Source: Paramacrobiotus richtersi (Eukaryota; Tardigrada; Eutardigrada; Parachela; Macrobiotidae). Taken from it: DNA of 64,000 bases. This document shows positions 58,270 to 64,000 of this stretch, piece after piece. The DNA lies in contig JAQGAU010000003.1 of assembly GCA_034698045.1 (NCBI GenBank), positions 1 through 64,000 of the forward strand, read 5' to 3'. The position numbers were made by a program, and so were the translations under genes. The notes below the pieces were generated by a model, which saw only the letters and a list, made by a program, of their open reading frames with translations, made no database searches and was not told the origin of the DNA. How positions within the stretch are numbered: the stretch's first letter is position 1; each line of letters opens with the position of its first letter.

Positions 58270-59300
58270 AACTTTAACTGAATGTTCAAATTAATGGAAC
58301 CGAAAACGAAAGGTCGACGGGAACAGATGAAACTCACGGATATTGAACTATGGTATAAAAAAATGTGCACAACGGTCGAAACTGCACTGACAACAATTTT
58401 CATAGCAACTGGTATTAAAACCAGTTCACCGGTTCGTTCTTTGAAAAGGGATTCGGTTGAGAAGCAGAAAGGGGCTCAGAGAGGCCCGTCTGATTTAGTT
58501 TCGCTATGCTGTAAACTGGGCCTGTATAGACTCACGAGCTGTATTCGGGTATCGGCCTGATCGAAGTCATCAGGCGCCCGCCACACCGAAGGCACTATTT
58601 ACCTAGAACAAAACATGCCCTTTAAACAGCGAATGAATGCGGCCCTCTCCGACTATTATTATCTCCTGTTTCTAGCCCGGCGAGAGAAATTTGCGTTCCT
58701 CCTCTACAGAGAAGATTAAATCTCATTTAGGTAACGACGCAGAACATTTTTCCCTTGCGCTCTCTTGCAGAAGTTTAAGTGGCTGGCTCAACCGGCAGCA
58801 AGATCCATAAAGTTTACTTATAGATCTTGCTGATTTTCTATTTCACAGAAAATCTGTGCTTTTATTTCCAGTTAACAGTCTTGAAAAGTTTCTCTGGCGT
58901 CCGTTTAATAATAATAGCCCACTGTGGGACTCTACCTTTTTGTGATTTTGTTCGCGTAAGTGATGTGTGATCGGTGTATTAGTAGTAGTAAATGCATTCT
59001 CCTTTCTCAGTCTTATAGAGTTTAGAAACTTACTCGTATTAAATTTGAAGCAAAATAGTTTATTGGAATATATACGGGAACGAGGTATTTTCAGCGGATT
59101 TCGCTGCATCGGATTTGTTTTTTCAAACGTTCAGTGTGCATGTACTTGTACATGTTTACGTGTGTACAGCTGACAAGTGCATAGGTCGTTTATTTGATAA
59201 TGTGATAAACTTCATCCCAATGTTAATCATGTTTACAGTGATCCGCAAACACGATTCTTCGCGCTGCCAAGTATCCAGCCAGTCGATTTGCATCCTTAAC
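58270..59300. other. Intergenic, no supported gene
   Basis: A frame at 58282-58560 (+) starts MFKLMEPKTKGRREQMKLTD but has no partner or motif. The 5' flank of HTH gene 2 follows. Confidence 0.35.
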
Positions 59301-59303
59301 AGC

Positions 59304-60629
59304 ATGAATCCTCTAGAAGTTCGCAGACTCCAGGACGCTGAAGTGTCGTGGTGCGAAATCCGACGGCGAGCCAAAATGTGGAGCGCTCTGGAAGCAATCG
59401 TGGAACAAGATGGCCAATGCCTCACACAGCCGAACGCAGCCCACGAGAGACCAACTACGGATGTTGTCCACTTCCGCTTAACGATGCAGTCTCCGCCGTT
59501 GTTGGACACAGGTTGTTCGGGTCAGGGAGCGAGCGGCCGAACAGCCGTCAACGGAATAAAAACCAGGTTCGCCCAGCGTAACCGGATCGGACCGGCTGTA
59601 CCGGCACCAAGACAATTTCGGGAATTGCAACGGAAAGAAAATGATGCCGGCCTGCCTCATGGTAAGGTTATAACACTGTAGAACTATATAATTTTATTGT
59701 GATTATGTTCGTAATCAGTAAACCTCAAATTGGCTGTATAATGTGAAAATTCAACGTAACTTTACCGCAATGTTATGCTCGCGCTGGATTGATTGAAAGG
59801 CTGTTACGGTAGGATGCCCGACAAATAACGAAGGAATATTTGACGATTTCTTTGGTGGAGCCTACCATCTCTCCAAGATCGCAAATAAAACTGGTCTTCC
59901 CATTGACACCATCCGCCGAACGCTACTCTTCGGAAAGAGAACGCTCTCAACGGAAAACGTGACTATGCCTTGTGACAGCACAGGCGAGTATAAGTACCAT
60001 ATGCAACCTACACATGAAACTGTAAATTGTACATACCGTGAAATTTGTCTGGCACCATACAACGCAATTTGCCGTAATGCAGATTTGACACTCACATGCA
60101 TGTTATTGCTACAGAACCTCCGACATCCGGTAACGATGTGTTTGACGATTTCTTCGGCGGAGCATATCACCTTTCCAAGATTGCAAAGAAAACTTCCATC
60201 CCCATTGATCTTATTCGCCATAGGCTGTCTTACGGGAAGAGAGAGTCCCCGTGTAAGGAAAATGTTTCTACTCCTTGTGTCGACAGCACCGGCGAGAATA
60301 CCATGCCACCAGTCGTGGAAATGTGGGAAATTGAGAATGAAATCTTTAACCGAACGAATATCAACGATTCCCACAAGTACCGCTGTTATGCTTGCGATTT
60401 ATCCTGGAACGATGGAGAATGTTTTTTATCGCATCTGTTGACCGGCCAGCACATGCTAATCAGCGAACGAGGAATCTTGCTGGCCTGTACAGGATGCCGG
60501 TCAGAGAGCCGAGATCCGCTGATCATGGGGAATCATGTCGTTTTGCACCAGGCCAACTGGCAACCGGAGGATAAAGCGGATGTGCATGCGATTGCGTCCC
60601 TTATGGCCACCTCGACTGCGCGTGATTAG
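59304..60629 (+). CDS. Modular helix-turn-helix protein, gene 2 (three exons, C2H2-like end)
   Basis: Exons 59304-59661, 59813-59983 and 60115-60629 (stop), both introns phase 1; the total is 1044 bp, exactly 348 codons (347 aa). Exon 1 is a degenerate HTH exon (MNPLEVRRLQDAEVSWCEIR and RRAKMWSALEAIVEQDGQCL), ending LPHG at the family's shared junction. Exon 2 is the second module, IFDDFFGGAYHLSKIANKTG then LPIDTIRR; its donor is AG/GCGAGT, a GC type. Exon 3 repeats that module (VFDDFFGGAYHLSKIAKKTS and IPIDLIRHRL), then an acidic linker, then YRCYACDLSWNDGECFLSHL and LTGQHML, a C-x2-C-x11-H-x5-H finger like the matrin/U1 type. It ends in a hydrophilic tail. Two copies of the FDDFFGG module in one product suggest duplication of an exon. 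Confidence 0.7.
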
Positions 60630-60639
60630 TGTGTTTTCC

Positions 60640-62610
60640 AAATATTTGTTTGTGTTATGTTGCATCGTTCCGTTGTAGTATGCATGCATGTACGCCGTGT
60701 TAATCATTGTGAACTGGACTTTAAAGGCACATAGGGTATTTATTCACAGCTGCATGGTGAGATGGAGTTAATCTGTGAACGGATTCCCACATCCAGCTCC
60801 ACCTCCATGTAATTTTATTACAACTAACATGGTGATCAAACTATACACCTAATATACAGGTATCGATGCATGTGATCACATATGTTAATTTGTTACTTGG
60901 AAGGGATTATAGTGAAATTCAGAGGGGTTCTGGTGTTGTGTACTGGTTGTGCGAAATACCATGACAGCGATGATCGCTGAGCGATCGCTACAATGGCATT
61001 GTTGGGAGCCCGTAGCTCGATACGTGACGGCTTTAATTCAAGCGCAAAAAAAGAACGATACCCGATTACATATTATATCATGTCACATATAGATTTATTG
61101 CTCCGTCTGGTTCGAGAGCAAAGCTCGATCTCAAAACTACACTCCATAGTACAATATAAGCAGTACTGGACATCCATAGTTGTAACTATCAAGCTGCCAC
61201 CGCGGCAGATCCGTTCGGGACATGTGCTCAGAAAGTTGACCGTTACCTGCTTGCCGCTCTCGATGATCAACTCAACCTTGGCATCACATGGAAAAATCGT
61301 CGCCGGCGATCAGTTCTGCTCTTTTAATTGTAAGTTATCTTGTGCACAAGCTACAAACACGTCATGCAGTCGAAAATCACGAAAATCACTACGCGTATCT
61401 GTGTTGATGTAGACAGAACATCGGTTATCACCGCGCTAAGGTCAACTAGTAATGAGCACGCACGGACTACACCGTTTGTATAAATCAGTAATTTTGGACC
61501 CGATACGGCGCAATGCATATCAGATTGCTAAGATAGGAAAAATAAGATGGCACAGTTCACCGCGATCATGAACAATTTTATCAGGTAGCTGTTCTTACAG
61601 CGTGGGATGGCGGGACTAGTGGGCAGTAATACTAAAAATTCTTTGGAGCTTCCGAATGCTGGAGGCGGCCGGATTCGCACCTCTACAGCCAATACTAATA
61701 GCAAGATTGGTATATTCCGCATCCCAACCAGCCCGATCCAGTCGATCCCGTATGTGGCCATACCGGGATCCTTTGAGGCTGTCGGCATCTCAAAGCCGCG
61801 CGCTAGCTCAAACGGAATCGTAAACTCTGCTATAACGATAAACTCTTCTCGAAACGATTAACATTACGAGTAACAGTACGAGTAGATAAACATATAAATC
61901 ACTCTTTTTCACCCTCGAAGAGCGGCCAAATTGCGGACGACTTCGATCCTGTCTGACCGTATCTCCTACTACTGATGAAAGAGACGCTCGTTCTGCATTC
62001 CCACGCAGGGAAGATTTCTGTGAGATAAATGAGGCAGGCCAGCTGATTTTGTATGCTCTTAGTGCGCACACTTCTATGAGGGTGTCTGCACCGGCCGCAA
62101 GGTCGTAAAAATAATCAGTGTGAGCAATGTTCTCGAACTTCTTAGCAAACCTCGTATCTCCAGTGAACAGTCTTTGATTTCTGGCCCAAACAGATTCATT
62201 TTTTTCTGGAGTTCGATATAATTTATCGCTATATCGCACCGTACTTTACATTTTTCGTATTGTCTCAGTTCAACAGATACATTTTGCTGCATATTATATT
62301 ATATTGTGCTATGGTATTGTTCACGTTCAGCATCGGTACAATGCATTCCCCTTGTAAGTCTTAGATTTTACAAACAGCACATTTCGCTTATTTTTACAAA
62401 TGTTCATTACGCATTAATTTTCGTAATTACGATTGAGCATAACTATATACATCGCGATGTATATAGTAGTGCATACTATGGCCGATCGGCCATAGTAGTG
62501 CATAATGCACCATCGTGTATATTTTATCATGTACAGCTGACATACATAATTATGTATTTCGTAATTAATTCTTTGGCAGTGACTAATTATTTGATTTTAG
62601 CCAAACGGTG
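60640..62610. other. Region with a DPBB-like fragment and ambiguous frames
   Basis: On the minus strand, about 61295-61190 reads CDAKVELIIESGKQVTVNFL then STCPERICRGGSLIVTTM. This lines up with CINVKATGSGKQVKVRIVDQ then CLECPSGSLDLSTAAF of the DPBB genes, so a very old or partial relative may be here. At 61528-61870 both strands are open (plus 61607-61861, minus 61788-61528) and neither reading shows a known motif. A perfect palindrome CTATGGCCGATCGGCCATAG lies at about 62477-62496. The rest shows nothing. Confidence 0.4.
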
Positions 62611-62619
62611 TCGCGTGGC

Positions 62620-63097
62620 ATGAATCCTCAAGTAATTTGCAAACTGTTGGACAATGGAGTGTCCCAGTGCGAAATCAGACGGCGAATCAAGATGTGCAAC
62701 ACTAAAAAGGCAATTCATGTGGACCAAGCAGGCGAACGTTTCAAACAGCGGAATGCAGCACAGAAGCCGACTTCCCGTCGGCAGAAGAACAACACCACAG
62801 ATGCAGTGCATTGCCGTTTAATTACGCCTAAGCAACGGATGCAGACGCTGCAGTTGTTGTGTAATAAAGGATGCCAGAGGCGGGAAGCCGGGAAGCGCCT
62901 TGGGATCAAGGAAACCAGCGGCCGAAAAGCTGTGAATAAGAGCTTCGTCCAATGCAACAAAACGCGGATCAGATCTGAACAAAAACCGATCATCGTGCAG
63001 TTACCTAGCGAGAAATGTGGGCGGGCGCAAAGTGGGACGTGGGCTCTCCAACACGGACGGGAACGTGCGGAAAAAAGTGTTCAGCGTAAACAACATG
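62620..63097 (+). CDS. Modular helix-turn-helix protein, gene 3 (first exon only)
   Basis: ATG 62620 to a phase-1 donor at 63097/63098 (CAACATG/GTACGT); 478 bp, the same length as exon 1 of HTH gene 1. Starts MNPQVICKLLDNGVSQCEIR and RRIKMCNTKKAIHVDQAGER, parallel to gene 2's start. A second repeat, QRMQTLQLLCNKGCQRREAG then KRLGIKETSGRKAVNKSF, follows, and a third weak one. It ends ...SVQRKQHG, the shared junction. The core DEG/FDEG motif has decayed (LCNKG). No following FDDFFGG exon is found before the window end, so the gene runs out of the window or has lost its 3' exons. Confidence 0.6.
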
Positions 63098-63370
63098 GTA
63101 CGTCGGATGGCTTTAGACAAAAACTCGTTATACTGTCAAAACAGAAACAGGATTATGATATATCTGTTTATTGTTTAATGGAAATATTTCTATAACAAGA
63201 AACTGATATATCTTGATACAAAATAACATACTAGACATATAAACATAAAAGTAAAATATATATATCGTCTGTTAATTACGGAACGCAGGGTAATTCTTAT
63301 GGTACTTCCAAGTTGTTGTTTTTCTTCACTTTTTACTGTTTGGTTTTTGAGCTCGTGAGTATAAAAATCG

Positions 63371-63726
63371 ATACTGTATTCCCTCTGGTAAAGTAGTCAG
63401 TTTTGTATAGTGTGACCAGTGGCATGTGCAGACCTCTTGTCGAAACAGCGTGATGACGACACGTTCCTGACGTCACAGTCGAATTCAGCTTAAATCCTGA
63501 ATCAACCAAAACGCATTTTTAAGAACAGAAATTCTGAAAATACTATTACCATGTGACAAGAAGAGCTTAAAACCTCTGGAGTGGGTTTTGGTCGGCGCAC
63601 GGAATTTTACACAACAGTCTGTGATGTCACGGACGTGTCGTCATCACGCTGTTTCAATAAGAGACCTGCACATGCCATTAGGCGCATTATACAAAACTGA
63701 CTACTTTACCAGAGGGAATACAGTAT
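63371..63726. mobile_element. Foldback MITE downstream of HTH gene 3 exon 1
   Basis: A 356-bp element with inverted arms of about 100 bp. The left arm starts ATACTGTATTCCCTCTGGTA and holds GTAGTCAGTTTTGTATAG and AACAGCGTGATGACGACACG. The right arm is the mirror, with CGTGTCGTCATCACGCTGTT and ending CCAGAGGGAATACAGTAT. The arms are 85-90% alike by eye. No coding capacity; a TA lies beyond the right end. Confidence 0.75.
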
Positions 63727-63739
63727 ATGAAGTAAAAAC

Positions 63740-64000
63740 TGTTTCTATTGTCATCCATCCGTCGATCATTGTACCAAGATAGAGTTCAAAACTGGCACAC
63801 CAGCGCCAGCAGATTTTTGTTTACCGACTTCCCGCGAAAATGGTCAACGTTTTTTACATAATTTGCGATGGTGTATCATTGAGCTCTATCTTGATTGTAC
63901 GTACTGCAGTCTGTGCATCAACATGTATAATAATAAAACATTGTTATATAATTAAAGTATTGACATTGCTTCGATATGCTTGGAGTAGATATTACGTGAT
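63740..64000. other. Window end, small inverted repeat only
   Basis: GTACCAAGATAGAGTTCAAA near 63771 pairs with TTGAGCTCTATCTTGATTGT near 63879. No gene seen. Confidence 0.4.

Noticed and set aside
61528-61861. Overlapping open frames on both strands
   Set aside because: Either strand could be coding by chance; neither has a motif, a paralogue here or a good set of splice signals.
52495-63097. HTH genes as transposon transposases
   Set aside because: The HTH resembles transposase-type domains, but no DDE/DDD catalytic core, terminal repeats or target duplications are seen, and the genes carry conserved introns.

Overview
The window reads as nuclear DNA of a small invertebrate. Genes are broken by short (about 60-80 bp) GT-AG introns, several core promoters carry TATAAA boxes, and there is a tandem family of gustatory-receptor-like chemoreceptors with the insect-Gr type of C-terminal exon structure. 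An ecdysozoan is likely. My best guess is a tardigrade, because of the compact genome, short introns and very charged disordered proteins, but no single sequence here proves it.

Layout. 0-1.5 kb: 3' part of an SLC5 sodium-coupled solute transporter (+). 2.1-6.1 kb: a decayed and an intact class-A peptide-type GPCR (+). 6.7-7.4 kb: a small secreted protein (-). 8.4-10.9 kb: a PPM1D/Wip1-like PP2C phosphatase (-). 11.9-26.7 kb: five intact gustatory-receptor-like genes in tandem (-), with a fourth-copy relative of a small secreted-protein family between two of them and a 910-bp Mutator-like non-autonomous transposon further upstream. 27.7-44.6 kb: a segmentally duplicated block that repeats [small secreted protein (-) / expansin-like double-psi beta-barrel (DPBB) protein (+) / decayed receptor fragment]. 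It holds three intact intronless DPBB genes, three copies of the secreted-peptide family and several receptor remnants.

45.8-51.4 kb: a large (about 920 aa) extremely charged, repetitive, probably disordered protein, flanked on both sides by two inverted paralogous small proteins that share an N-terminal motif. 52.5-63.1 kb: a cluster of genes for an unfamiliar modular family of helix-turn-helix (HTH) repeat proteins. All inferred internal introns are phase 1, so every internal exon is a symmetric, shufflable module. I reconstruct one 7-exon gene (770 aa, nine HTH repeats), one 3-exon gene (347 aa, ending in a C2H2-like finger) and the first exon of a third. A broken DPBB copy lies between them.

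The most novel item is the HTH-repeat cluster. The second is the DPBB/secreted-peptide/receptor amplicon. All gene models are read by eye from splice signals and paralogue comparison; no transcript or database evidence was available.
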